DNA of 64,000 bases, from the NCBI GenBank assembly GCA_030762175.1, contig CM060842.1:63034501-63098500 (forward strand), read 5' to 3'. The DNA comes from Metallyticus violacea. Taxonomy: Eukaryota > Arthropoda > Insecta > Mantodea > Metallyticidae. Position 1 is the first letter of the stretch. The number at the start of each line of letters is the position of its first letter. Shown in pieces: positions 23,415 through 35,891 of the stretch. The translations under genes were made by a program, and so were the position numbers. The notes beneath the pieces were generated by a model. The model was given only the letters and a program-made list of their open reading frames with translations. It was not told the DNA's origin and ran no database searches.

Positions 23415-23478
23415 AGAGGTTCTCAAACTGTGGTTGGTCCGCGTACCTCAGTGGGCTCACAAAGCGTTAAGAGCACTG
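23415..23478. mobile_element. hAT-like terminal repeat
   Basis: AGGTTCTCAAACTGTGGTTG followed by GTCCGCGTACC resembles the end of Charlie-type hAT elements, whose termini read close to CAGNGGTTCTCAAACTGTGG-CCGCGGACC. I found no matching inverted end, so only one end, or a solo fragment, is present. Confidence 0.45.
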
Positions 23479-24313
23479 TTCTTATTTTTATTTTTGGATG
23501 TATAAATAAAATCAAAGAAATATAAGACAACGAAGGATAATAATTTACTATGTATTTATTTAAGGAAAGTAAATAGAGTTAAATTAAGGGCGACTTGTTC
23601 CGGAGGGGGCTTTCCAATAGGTTAGCCGAAAAGATGGAACAGAAACAAGAGCATCTATTTGGGCAGCGAACTGCATAGGTTGGTACTCGCATCTTCTGTG
23701 AAGCCAGCCAGCTTCAGATTTTGCCGGACTATCAAAGAAGGCTATGAAAGTATTGACGCTTTCGTAACAACTTACTGCATTATTTTGTCCACCATGTCTA
23801 AATACCGTTAGGAAAACGTGACATTAAAGCCCAAAATACAACTTTCTCCTATTAAAATCGATCTACTTGTAAGTTAGCATCCTTCCTCTCATTCAGGAAT
23901 TAAAATTTAAAAATGTTATAAATCAATGTTTTATCCGTCATATATAATTGTAGTATAATATTATGATTATTTACTGTTGTGCAAGAATAAAGTGCGTTAA
24001 AATTACATTAAAAATGTGCATTTAATATTTGTTTATATCTTTACATTTTATAAATCGGCATTTAAAAATATTTATAGGATCAAAATATAGAATTTTAAAC
24101 TTTGAGTTTGACAGGGGAAATTGTTAATGGAGAATCTAAGAATATCTGGTTTATACTGTATTAATTCTCTAATAGAATTATTTTCCGCCAAGGTAAAGAA
24201 ATATGCTCTGTTTAAGAACTTGAACTTAGGAACTATATATATGTCAGTACAATCCAATGCGGTTTTCTAAAACTGTCACATTTGCTTAGCAACTGATATG
24301 GAAGATGGCTAGA

Positions 24314-24314
<1 letters not shown>
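23479..24314. other. No gene seen
   Basis: 23590-23760 is a little GC-richer and may belong to the hAT-like element that begins at 23415. No transposase motif was visible. Confidence 0.45.

Positions 24315-24357
<43 letters not shown>
24315..24357 (+). repeat. A43 homopolymer
   Basis: Forty-three uninterrupted A. It may be the poly(A) tail of a retroposed sequence on the + strand, but no body with other copies is seen upstream. The sequence TACTGCATATTTGCAGTA just after it is a short imperfect palindrome. Confidence 0.9.
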
Positions 24358-24359
<2 letters not shown>

Positions 24360-25406
24360 ACTGCATATTTGCAGTACAATTTTGCACACAGAAGGAATTC
24401 CTAGCATACTCAAGGATGTGTCTTTACCTTCCGGTGTTAAACTGAACTTGAACAAGGAGTTGAGAATTCCACTTGCACAAGACAAATGAGACTCGAACAA
24501 GGCCCGCTCATTCCTCAGTGTCTGTGACAAATTCCCTAGGTCGGAACGCACAGCTCAGATGTCTTATAGCTCACATTTACTGTTCTTATTTGCAGCTAAA
24601 TGTTGAAAGTGAGGGATACCTTGTTTAATCATTGTATGAGAACCGCGCGCCATCACCCTAAGTTTTAAAATCTGATTATTCATTTACAACTTAATTCCTA
24701 CACATGGATAGTGTGAAAGAACAATTATAACTCGTTAACATAGAAGAGTATTATCACAAAATATTATATGAATTATTTAAATGTTATACAGTGTGTTCAT
24801 AAACTGTTTATCGATTAGCCTTTAGTAGAGAAATTTGATCTACAATGCACCAGTGACTTCTGTCTATTGCTTCAACAATATAAAACGAAGTATATTTTGT
24901 GACTGTAAGTTAATATATGCAAATTTAAAATAAAATGTTAACACTAACGGTTTTATAAATTAGATTTTAGCCTTTTTATTATTTTGAAATACCATTTTTA
25001 GAGTTTAAACATTATTTTAGCCTTTTATAGCATTTAATGCACAAGCTGCACTCTTGCAAACACAGCTAATGCAATTCATACGCTTACACAATATTGTAAT
25101 CGTTCATAGCTTTTTGTTGGCAATTTATTTTTATATAGTGACACAAATCCTTGAGATTCCTAAAGTATGTCAGAACTATTTTGTCCTATTTTCAGTATTT
25201 TAATGAAAATTAAGCTAGGTAATATAAACGCAGAAACTTGGTTCGTATTTTAGCACTGCTGTAGTACACAATATTTAGGTATATATTTTAGTTCTTTGGA
25301 ATGAATCTCTTTACATTCTTCCTGTCTTTTGTTTTTGATAGGCTTCATAAAAAATATTCGTTCTCAGTAGTAAAATTGGAGTCTTCCGAAAACCATTGCC
25401 ACATCG
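24358..25406. other. No gene seen
   Basis: AT-rich. The minus-strand frame ending at 24551 is an artefact of the homopolymer (poly-Phe). Confidence 0.6.
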
Positions 25407-25431
25407 TTTTTTTTTTTTTTTTTTTTTTTTT
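25407..25431 (-). repeat. T25 homopolymer
   Basis: Twenty-five T in a row, visible directly. A G11 run follows at 25671-25681. Confidence 0.9.
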
Positions 25432-25802
25432 AATATTTGCCTTTAGGCATCTCAAATAACATAATGTGCACTTGTTAAAGCAATGAAGTTAACAGGTCAC
25501 ACAGTTACAGCACAGCAACTGAATTCAGTTTTGACAATATGTTCCTTCACTTCTCTTTCGGTTACAAATTGTTACTTAGAAGAACAATGTACAAAATATA
25601 CTTTTTTAATTGCAGTCTACAACAGATAAAACTTTTTCCTATTTATTTAGGCGGCGAGGTGATTATCAACGGGGGGGGGGGCGGCTTGGGATGCCATACT
25701 GGCAGCATGCACACTCATTGTTACAAAGACAGGCAACAATGCACTAGACACAAAATTAATCTATTTACGGTGGCATAATGTGTTTTTCTTTAAAGAGGAA
25801 TA

Positions 25803-26054
25803 TTGGTCCTGGTGTTTAGTAGTAACCATAATTTGACTCGTAGACCCAAGGTCAAACTCTATCACATTCGATTTGGTTCTTAGAGTGTAAAATTCCTTAG
25901 TATGGCTTCCTTGGAAGGAAAATAAAAGTCGTTGGTCCCTTATCGTGAGTAAAAGAACCACAAGCTTGAAAGCAGAGGACCCTGAGCAAAATGAATCGTC
26001 CTGAATTGAATGGGACTCAAGCAAAGATGATAAAAGAGCAATCTTTAACAAGGA
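25803..26054 (+). mobile_element. SINE-A copy, diverged
   Basis: Begins with TTGGTCCTGGTGTTTAGTAG (tRNA-like head). It continues through GGTCCCTTATCGTGAG, CAGAGGACCCTGAGCAAAA and CCTGAATTGAATGGGACTC, the SINE-A body in the right order. It ends in AGAGCAATCTTTAACAAGG and passes straight into an (AAT)n tract. Mutations in the B-box region (AAGGTCAAACTCTATC) suggest an old copy. Confidence 0.8.

Positions 26055-26136
<82 letters not shown>
26055..26136. repeat. (AAT)n microsatellite at a SINE tail
   Basis: About 27 AAT units. Translated on the minus strand they give a poly-Ile frame (25761-26162), the longest open frame in the window and clearly not a gene. Confidence 0.95.
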
Positions 26137-26137
<1 letters not shown>

Positions 26138-27849
26138 AAATAAAACAATGGGGAAAATTCACCTATCCATTTTTATTCCTTTGAATTTGCTTATTTTATT
26201 CCTGTGTAAATGTCAATTGAAAATTAGCCTTTTTGTGTTTCTAGGTTTGTGAATTCTATTTAGCCATTTTTAACTCCTTAAGTCCTCTTTTGCCAGAAAG
26301 GTTTATTTGGACTAACATGGATTTGATACGCATAAACACGTTACAAGTTTCTAATTATTATGTAAAGAAAAAAGTTTAAACCTAAACATCCGGGCTCTAG
26401 TTATCATCTTCAAATTATAACTGAATTATAAATGGAGACTAAGAAGACACCGTCAATAGCTAAGATGAGTTTGAAATAAATATTTTTTTTCTTTTCAAAT
26501 CAGTATTTTTCAGAAGGAGGCAATAGCACACACATTAATTTTAATTACAATGTAATTTCTGAGTATATACATAAAACACAAAGTATAATACACTCTTTTG
26601 TAAATTTTATAATTATAAAACGCGAGAAAGTATTTGTAGCTGATCAACAAAAACATTTTCTACCATTAGGACGAAGAAGGTAAGGGCTTAGATGTAGGTC
26701 AACATTTCTGCAGAGGTGAGAATTAGGAGAGCTTTACACACATCAGCTGTATTTGTACAGGAATTAACATGAGGAAACTGAATGCGGTTAAATGAACCTT
26801 GACTTCTCCTTGTCAAAACAAAATTAACGTTTTGGAGATGCATCCTCTCACAAGAACTTGGGTCAAGACAATACCAAGATAATTGCGTCGGAAGATGGAA
26901 GGTTTACAGGGTTTACCGTCTTGGGATGATAGAGAGAATTTGAGTTCATGTACTGTTTATACAGCTCTCGAGAGAACCGTCTCTATATTGAGGCTGTTGA
27001 TAGTCCAGCGGTCCGGTGTACTGTTCAGTTTTGTTGTCAAGGAATATTCTTGTTTGTACAAAGTACAAATAAAGACAGAGAGCACAATTTAAGTACTTGA
27101 AAGATATTGTTAAGGCAGAAAACTAGTCATTTTGGACATTTTGTGTGGCAAAACTGAACGTAATCTTCTGCCTAAAGAAAATAGTTGACAATGATGACGT
27201 TGAAATGTTTAAATATTTTGATATTTCAGTTTTTTAAACTAAAAGAACAAAGTAACAGATATGTACAATATGTCATAAGATATGTACGTTTGCTATTTAT
27301 CGTTTATGCATTAGGAAATAATATTTTGTAGAAAACAGAAAACTTCATTCGTTTGCTTTTTGAGTAAATTTAGATGCAATGGATACGGATAAGATGTAGG
27401 CTTCTAAATAGGACTTCAGACACTCTGGAGCGGTAAAAACGAAAGGTAGAGATATCTATAACCTATTTATTTTAAGTTTGCCAACGGTCAAGCAAGGAAT
27501 TATTGTTTAGAACAAAGTGCTGCCGACAACACACAACGAGAGAAATCCCGAGCTCGGCTTATGTGAAGCTAGCGACAAGTGAGGAGGAAGAAAGAATTCT
27601 GCTTAACCTGAGCGTTAACTTTATTTTATTTAAGCTCTTGAACAATGCAGCCTTTCAAAATTGCTTGTAAACTTATAACTTTTGTTGGCAACCGTACACA
27701 ACACTGCTAGCGTAATGTTTTGCTATGAAGGTGGGGAGATGTGAACAGTTCCCATGCTCCCACCAATTGCGGTAAACTTAAATGGCTAATGCATCAGTAC
27801 AGTAGAAGTTGATCATCGCGACTTTGGATGTGACGTAGATAAGACCCAT
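26137..27849. other. No gene seen
   Basis: AT-rich. The frame at 26883-27092 has no recognised motif. 27480-27600 is slightly GC-richer without other signal. Confidence 0.5.
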
Positions 27850-28113
27850 TTTTCAAATAGTGTTTAACGTTTCTTTTTAAATATGGGGCATTACAAGCGG
27901 TAACTGATGATACGAGAAATGAAATGAGAAATTAAAAATTATTTATTTTAATAAGGAAGCTTCCAAATCTAAGTTTAGCGTACTTATCAAGCATTTGCCA
28001 TTTATGAGGACTGAGGAAAATCTTCAGTCAGGGAGGACGGTCCTATCGGGAATTTAAACCCAGACCTCCCGTTCACGAGTCCGCGCCTTAAAACCTCAGC
28101 CACCCATGCATCT
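27850..28113 (-). mobile_element. SINE-B copy
   Basis: Minus-strand copy. The tail side reads CAAATAGTGTTTAACG and the body includes GCATTTGCCATTTATGAGGA and CTTCAGTCAGGGAGGACGGT. The tRNA-like head side reads CCAGACCTCCCGTTCACGAG followed by TCCGCGCCTTAAAACC. It aligns end to end with the copy at 103-377. No clear target duplication was found. Confidence 0.85.
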
Positions 28114-31100
28114 CAGAATGATATTGTAAAATGCATCAAACCAGCGTAGGCCAGTATTGTACGGAGCAGTACATATACAGTGTGCTTCAAAATATCGTAT
28201 ATAGTGTTTGAGAGATGAAAGAGGAGGTGAAGAGAAACACATTTTTATGTGACAAAAATCTTGTAATTTCATTCCCTGGTAGGGGATTTGCTCAGAAATC
28301 GAGCTTTACTGGCTAAGAATAATTTAATTTACACGAAAGCCAAATTTACATACAGTGTTTACACACTGTTAAAACTATTTTCCTTTGAACTTATACAAAA
28401 GTGTTCGGAGGGGCCCTGATTTACAAAAAGTTCATGAAGATGGAAGAGAAAGTGAGACGGGAAGTTCCTATTCTAGAAGCGTTTGGCATACAGGCGCCTT
28501 CTACCCATAAATGAGGTGCATGTCTGTCGGTTCGAGGAACCTGAAGTTTGCTATTAAAAGCTAACAATGAAAATCGGCATTGTACATAAACTGACTTTCA
28601 GAGTTGCCGAAATGACACACTCAACAAGTATATTACATTAAACTTAATATGAAAGCTTACCTTGGTTTGCCAAAACAAGATGTTGATTGTATTCGACGAA
28701 CATTCATCGTTGTACACACAACTGGAAGGTCATACCATGGAGAATAGAAATACCGCACTGCTAAACAATTGATCTTATCAGCGTACCTAGTGGGGAAAAA
28801 TGGAACTATACGATTATTTGCACGTAAAAATATGTTTTTCTTGACCTCCATGATTGACTTATTGAAACGTTTTGTGTAGGGAAGCACAATTAACATTTTA
28901 ACTGCGTTCATAGAGAATCTGTGGTTAAATCCAATTAAAGTTCGAAACTAGTTTATAGAATCTCATTGAATTGAGTCTTTTTTTCCTGGTTACTTATACT
29001 ATTGCTATTTTTATAATCTAGATATACTGTAACACTCTGATTTCTAAGAACATCAAAGAATATTATGTATGGTTAGAAATAAACGTTTACTTTAAAATAC
29101 TGTAATTATTTTCCAATAGGGCAGGCACATTGTGATCAGAAAAACTTTAGTAGCGAACACAAGGAGAAATAGAAACTCAACTAATTAGCACGAGAGTGCG
29201 TAGAAACATTACATATTACAACACGATGTGAATAATTTGGTTCCACGCACCCTTCCTTAGACTTAGACGTTAGTTATTAATATCACAAAAATTCCACACC
29301 GCCATGTTCGCGTGTTTGTCTTCCATTTTTCCCCAGGCTCTATGCGTCACCTTCAGCGGTTTCTCGTTCATTTTTCAGAGTTGCCAACGTTATACACATA
29401 TTAGCATACACTATAATGTTTGCATGTATACGTGCCATTTCTCCACACCAGGACTGCTTCGGCAATTGCTGGTTTATTTTTTAATGTTACCATAATCTGT
29501 TTAGTGCAACGGTAATCAAATTGTAGAAATACACACTAAAGTACCGTTAAGTGCACTATTACCCCTCGTTAACTTATTAACTTAGGGGTCACGTTTTAAC
29601 GCTGAACTGCAACGTGACCTACCGCTCACTATGATACCAGTGTGCAACTATGAGAATCTGCCAGTTATGAAATTAGTATCCTTGTTTTCACGAACCAGTA
29701 TTAAGTTAACCAATTTATACTAAAAAAGGAGGCGATCGGAGGCCGTGAGGCCGTAGCGAGCCGCAGTAAGGTATATATTCCTCAGGTTTCTAGGAATTAC
29801 TCGAGATTAGGTTTAGGTTAATGTGTTTCCATGTTGTGTTTTTTGTTTGCGTGCATTGATTAGGAGTTCAGTTTTTTACTTATTTTTGCCCTTTTGTACT
29901 TAATATCGTACATTTTCCCTCTTTTGATACTGCTGGCATTTGTGCATTTATGTCATTTGTTGTCTAACGTCACTATATTTTTACATAGACGTGTGTAATT
30001 TTGCTATATTAATAATGCACCATCTAAGAACGAGTACTTGGTTCCAAATTATTTATCCCTTACCCATCCATTGTTTTATTTACTAGCTTGCAATGCATTC
30101 ATTTTATTCCTTAATGTCTGTTCTCACTCTCCTTTTATTTGAGATAAGTTTTTACTGATTTAAAGTTTCCCGTAATTCAGCTTTATTCCTGCTCCTGTGC
30201 GCTGCTACTACCTAGTGCGTTTCTTGCTGTTGGTACAACGTTATGTCACAACACTACGCTGCCATTTATCCTTTTTGTATTTCAAATATAAAAGTCCACG
30301 TACTTTTTGAGGCTGTGAGATAATTACTAACTTTCAACCATTCATTTAATTTCCTGTTTTTTTAATGACACCCTGTTATGTTAGGTAGTCTCTTCTTCTC
30401 ACTATTAAAATTGAAATTCTCCGAACTAGAAATCAATAAAAGTAAATTTCTCTTGCCTTTCGTTCACTTCTATGCGAAACCTACTTTACAGTTAAATGTG
30501 AATATAGTAATGTCTTTAAATATGAATATCTAGTTAAATTTCCGCGTCAAACTTAATGTTAGTTAGCGCTGTCATAGTTTGTAACAGAAGCTGTTCATTA
30601 TTTATTCTGCAGATTACATATTATGAATTCAAAATATTATTAAATATAATTTAAGCACTCATATTAGGATAAAAATAGCAGAAACTTCGTCTTTCTTATT
30701 CCAAATATTTTCTGCACTACTTAAAATGGACACTATTCCCAGCAGTTTCATAGACTGTCGTTTTTTTATTCCGGCAAAAAAAAATTGACTATTCTGGGCG
30801 TAGCACAGTTTTATATTTTAAATTTTTCCTTTGTTCCACACTTTGTTACACAACTGTATATTGCCATAAAATCCGTATACATATACAGAAATTACCTTCC
30901 TCTTTTATTTCCCCATATAGTTCGCTAAAGTAGTGCGGGAGCAAGGTCAGTGAAATTATAAATCTACGTTATTAAAAGCAAACGCGTTGGAATATCAAAG
31001 CTGCTATACCTCGATGCACAACAAGGGCACTAAACGAGAGCATAAAATAAAAAGAAGGGCTGGGATTTTCGTTTGAAACATAAAAATGCATGCAGTGAAT

Positions 31101-32570
31101 TGCTAAAGGGATGCAATAGGGTGTGACTATATCCTATATAGACTGCTTGTTTATGTGTTTATCAAAAGAGAACGTTAATACTGAACATTTCCTCTTGTGA
31201 AAATATTACCAATATCTCCATACTGGCATTACATAATCAAATATGGGTCAGTGGGTCGAATTCGCTGAATACGCTGCACCCAGAGTAATGACGACTCAGT
31301 ATTACACCGCAAGTTAGTCCACTGTCTTGAATCAGAGCTTTAATGCATGACCTAGGTGTGTAAATTGGTTCATTGTTTTACATTTAATGCCTATGTGTAT
31401 TTTAACTGAAGAGTTAATATCCTACCTATAATGCCTACCTCAATGTATTGGGGCACGCAGGTAGCAGGCTGTATTTTTTAAAATATATATTTCAAATACA
31501 AATATGTCATTTTTTGCCATCCCCCTCTTAACGCCATGTACTTGTAAGGGAATTCTTAATCAGTACATTTGGTTTTTTCACTGTCAGTACCTTTTCAAAT
31601 GTGGGAAAACATGTAGCCAGCATAGCATCCATGAATGTTCTATGAATAATATCTTTTCCGAAAACATCAACTTTGCAGAATTTCGTGCGCCTTTTATTTT
31701 CAGGTGTCTTTTTTCTTATTTTTTGCTTTATTATTTTTTGTGTTCAACATTGCTTTAACTTTATTTAAATAACTCTATGTATGGTGGAACATGCTTTCCT
31801 GTTGCTATGTTTGTCTTTTTAATTGCTGGCAAGACATTTTTCCATCTTTTTCTTTAAAATTTGTATAATTTTAGCTGAGTACGGATTGCGTTACCTCTAC
31901 CTCTATTAGGTATATACTTCGCTTCTTCTACGTTCTCTCTTTGTCATCTTCTTCAGTAGCTCGTATTTGACTCGACACTTCCCATGGCCTCCACATGTTT
32001 TACAGCATCGCGGGAAAGAAAACACAGAGTAGCTTATACAATGACCGAATTAATTATCTAGGCGAACTACCGCCCTCTAGACCTACCAATAGACATCATT
32101 GCAGAGCAACTAGGGAAGTGACGTCACAGATACACCACGACACATGGGAGTCCCTCTGGGTTCCGCTACAATTAGTCAAACTTTATCCTTTTAACGGAAG
32201 GCTATTCAATATAATATTTTACACAATTAATTAACTTGAAAATTAATGCAGTTTTATGCATCTAAGGCGGAGAAACAAGAGCTGGATTCAAAATCAATAT
32301 TATTTGAATACCAGTAATAAAGCATATCTGATGAAAAAGAATAAAATTATCGAATGATAAGGAAGAAATCTTATAAAATTATTCTTAAGGCTGAATATCC
32401 TGTTAATGGAAAAAATAGTAATACATAATGACGAATAGAATTAACAATAAATCAGATTTTACGTTATAGCGATAAAAATCCACTTAATCAAAAACACGGC
32501 TTACACTGGAGGTTCTAGGTTAAATTCTTGATTCGAATATCTGTTGATTTAAATACAGTTGTCACTGGTT
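28114..32570. other. No gene seen
   Basis: A 4.4-kb stretch with only short frames (84 residues at 28657-28911 minus and 31504-31758 plus), none recognised. A GC-rich patch, GGAGGCGATCGGAGGCCGTG, at 29737-29756 has a diverged counterpart near 47165-47190 on the other strand. Confidence 0.5.
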
Positions 32571-32610
32571 TCTCTCTCTCTCTCTCGGTTGTCTGCGCGG
32601 TCAGGTAAGG
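32571..32610 (+). promoter_or_regulatory. (TC)n pyrimidine tract followed by AG|GTAAGG
   Basis: A TC8 run at 32571-32586 and further pyrimidines precede GCGGTCAG|GTAAGG, with the junction at 32604/32605. This could act as a 3' splice site that regenerates a 5' splice site. The G-rich bases just before CAG weaken it. Confidence 0.25.
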
Positions 32611-33408
32611 AGACATAGTGTAGTTATATATCGACGAGTTCAGGAATAAGAAAGTGAATATATTTGCGACCCTTCATGAATACGAATCGAAGCGAAAAAC
32701 AGTACAGGAGTCATGGCATGAAATAAATTTTCAGTGGTGGATTACGCCCACATAAATGTATTTTACATTACTGATGCCTTTGTATACAGATGAGGTATGT
32801 TTTTATATTGAAATAGGCATACTTATGAATGCCTTGACACAAACTTCAGAGGTCTTTAAATATATGAATTGTTTTTAAACTTCTTAGATCCCAAGACAGG
32901 ATCTATAGACAGCTGACTCTTGTCAAGATTAAGAAAATTCCTAAAACGCCCATTCATATGAAACATCTTCAATATTTTAAGTTGTTGTGACTTGGACTTC
33001 CGACAAAAGTAAGTGGCATAAGATTTATTGGAACTCCCATAACAATGCACGTTCTGAACCATTCTCTTAGAAATACATCAATATACTCCTACACTTTAAA
33101 GAGTAACGGTGACTTACAACATGCTTTTAACAAATACTTTGCGAATAGAATTTTCCTTATGATTATTTCCAGATTTAATTTGACATTTGTCCCTTGAGTG
33201 TACTGGCCTTAAAATAGTTGTGTCTTCGCTAATTGACGCTTCCCTTAAAGTTTGCCGTAATATTTTCTGGGCATATTACCCCACTGTTTTTCTAGATCAT
33301 TGTAAACCAGTTCTATCTCTCTTGATTTTTCCTCTTTTTACCGAAAAGGACTCGTAGTGTAGAGATGTATATATAAGAAGTTTCCCATATTAAACCTTCT
33401 CTGAAGGT
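32611..33408. other. No gene seen
   Basis: AT-rich. The minus-strand frame at 32856-33062 has no motif. Confidence 0.5.
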
Positions 33409-33685
33409 AACGCTAAGCAAAGTTCAAGGTCAGGTGCATTGTATGGTTGATGCTAAGCCAACTTTGCGTCCATGGTAGGAAATAATGTAAACAACAGCAT
33501 ATCTTTATATTGCAACCACACACTATTCCCCTCTCTTTTTGATATCATGTATCCCTAGCTCGCGCCAGAAGATACTCTGGTATGTTGTTTTCGAAGGAAT
33601 GGCGAATTTCTAATCACAGTTTTAATATTCAATAAAATACAGTGGTTCTAGTCTTACGCGCCTTAAGTAGGAAAGGGCTAATGTA
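33409..33685. repeat. Unnamed interspersed repeat, copy 1
   Basis: Two parts. Module 33409-33475 (67 bp, from AACGCTAAGCAAAGTT to TTGCGTCCATGG) matches 39624-39689 in reverse complement at about 90 percent. The following 33482-33685 (TGCAACCACACACTATTCCC onward) matches 39690-39890 in the same orientation, at a visibly lower identity. The module contains the inverted pair GCAAAGTT/AACTTTGC and the direct pair GCTAAGC. I do not recognise the family. Confidence 0.75.
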
Positions 33686-35784
33686 GACTTTCATCTCTTG
33701 GTATTTCTTTTCATAGTAAAATCTTTTCTGTACAATTTTGTTAGTAGTGTTGTTAATTTAAATTTTCCATATTTTAACATTTCCAAATGAATGCCTCCTT
33801 GGTCAGATGCCTTACCGTTCTTCCTCATTGATAGAACGTACCTCACGACCTCTTCTGACAATTCCCAGCTCGTATCTCTAGGGCTGAAACCATTATCTTC
33901 TTTAAATTCAGGTCTTTCTCGTTCAATAAACTCTCATATTGTTTAACCACTGATTGAGAGTTATTAACTGACATTTGTTTTATTCTCTATATTTCAACTT
34001 TTCTTTAGAATTTTCCATCATTCAGCTGATTTTTATAACCTCTGACAATTTATAACGACACACACTTATTTTAGACCCTGTTAACTTCCTTTAACATAAC
34101 GTTCTTTTGACCCATATAAATTTTCTTTTCCTCTTTGGTTCCTGTATATATCTATATTTGATACACTTTTAGTTACCTTCTATGATAAAATATTCTTTAT
34201 TATTGTTATTGTGAATATGTAATAAAATTATAAATATAAATGTTTATGTTAAACATAAAAGTGAGGCTTCTTATATACGCTATGTTATAATAATGGTGTT
34301 AAACATGATTAATTTAAACATTTCAGAACATATGAACACAAAAATAAATCATATAACCGCGTTTAGCCTTGTTTCTACCGTCAAACTTATTTACTCTTCC
34401 TTTTGAGTGTGAATAAAATAAAGTAAAATGATGTTTTGGTAAGAAAATAAGAGGCGACTAAGGGACTTTTGTTTAATAATTAAGAATAGTAGCAAAGTTT
34501 AAGTTCTACTTTAAATATAAGCCAGTGTCAAAACCACTGCCCATGGCGTAATGAATATTTGTAACTCAACTGAACCGAAAAATAGTCTGTACTTAAAGTT
34601 ATCCAGCATTCGACTATTTTTCACTATGAGGCACGCCTCTGAATTAAATTATAATCATGCAATTTGTGCCCATTGGAGTCTGAACGTAATTCAAGAGATG
34701 GCATGTTCAGGATATTTAACAGTTGCTTTTCTATATATCCGTAGTGTATGATAATGGCACAAAAGAATGCAAAATAGTGCATAATATACAGTTGATGTTC
34801 TTTGTCTAAACACCGAAATCCGTGCGTTGGGAGGTAAGGCTTGTTCTTTCGCATATAAGTAGTAGAAATGTCTCCAACTGTCATTGATCATGTGATGATT
34901 CAAGCCCCTCAGGGTCGAAAAGAACTACAACGCCAGTCCCAGGTACTTTATCCTGTGTCTGTACGTTATCAAAGTTCGATAACAGAGCAAGCATTATCTG
35001 ACACGCGACAGCCATGTCTGTTATCCCCACCACTCTCTTAAACGGCGACTATAATGCAAGATTCATGAGTGTTATGCAAAAGCAAACATTTTAAGTTATG
35101 CGGATTGCAAGAAAACTCAATGCTATAAATAGAACTGGCAATGTAACTTAACGGGTGACAAAATTTCTAAATATCCACATTTTTCTCTATCCCTTAGACT
35201 CTTCGTTAAAGTTTCCGTATAAGCCCAAATATTGAAAAAAAATGTAGGACATTTAGCAATACGTTGTAAAAATGCATATAAAAGCATAGCAGTGGCCATG
35301 AAGAGATGAAGTAAATGCATTCAAAACAAGCAACCCACCCCCACCCCCGAAAAAGTGCGTGGACTTTTATAGTATGGGTTGGATCAAGAAAGAAAATATG
35401 GCGGCGAAATATTGTGGAGGTCATGTCAGTAGCAAAGAATGCGCTTAATAGCGCAGAGAAGGAGCGGCAAGGAGTAATGCTAAATTAAAGGCAATTTCTT
35501 AAATCAAACTTAAGCAAACACCTAACCTAAGTAAATATTTGTTGTTATAAGTATTCCCATGAAACTTAAACTACTACCTTTTAGGTATATTCAGTTGCCA
35601 GCTTTTGCCCCTTTCGAGTCTCAACGGGCAATATGAACAATTGGAATTTGGTTACACTTAGCACCAACGGATGTCAACGGATGTCATTTGGATAGGCGGT
35701 CGCTTAAAGTGCCAATTGATGTAATGCTAAGATTTTACTTGAACGTGCATTTATCGATAATTTACAGATATGAATTTCTTTAAT
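33686..35784. other. No gene seen
   Basis: AT-rich. The frames between 34551 and 35424 overlap on both strands and have no motif. Confidence 0.5.
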
Positions 35785-35891
35785 GCGCCCTAAATCTATG
35801 GCACAAGACCCACGGCCTTAAGTCCCTCCCAGAGGACTTGAGCTCGAAAAATTTTCTTCTTAAAAACCTATCGATCTCGGTTAAGTTTGAA
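35785..35891 (-). mobile_element. SINE-A fragment
   Basis: CCCTAAATCTATGGCACAAG followed by ACCCACGGCCTTAAGTCCCTC, then CCTATCGATCTCGGTTAAGT, aligns with the middle to head part of SINE-A in minus orientation. The 3' end is missing and the head decays after 35891. Confidence 0.7.

Noticed and set aside
24309..24551. 80-residue frame with a poly-Phe start
   Set aside because: It comes from the A43 homopolymer. The rest has no motif.
25761..26162. 133-residue open frame, the longest in the window
   Set aside because: It is read-through of an (AAT)n tract (poly-Ile) joined to a SINE-A.
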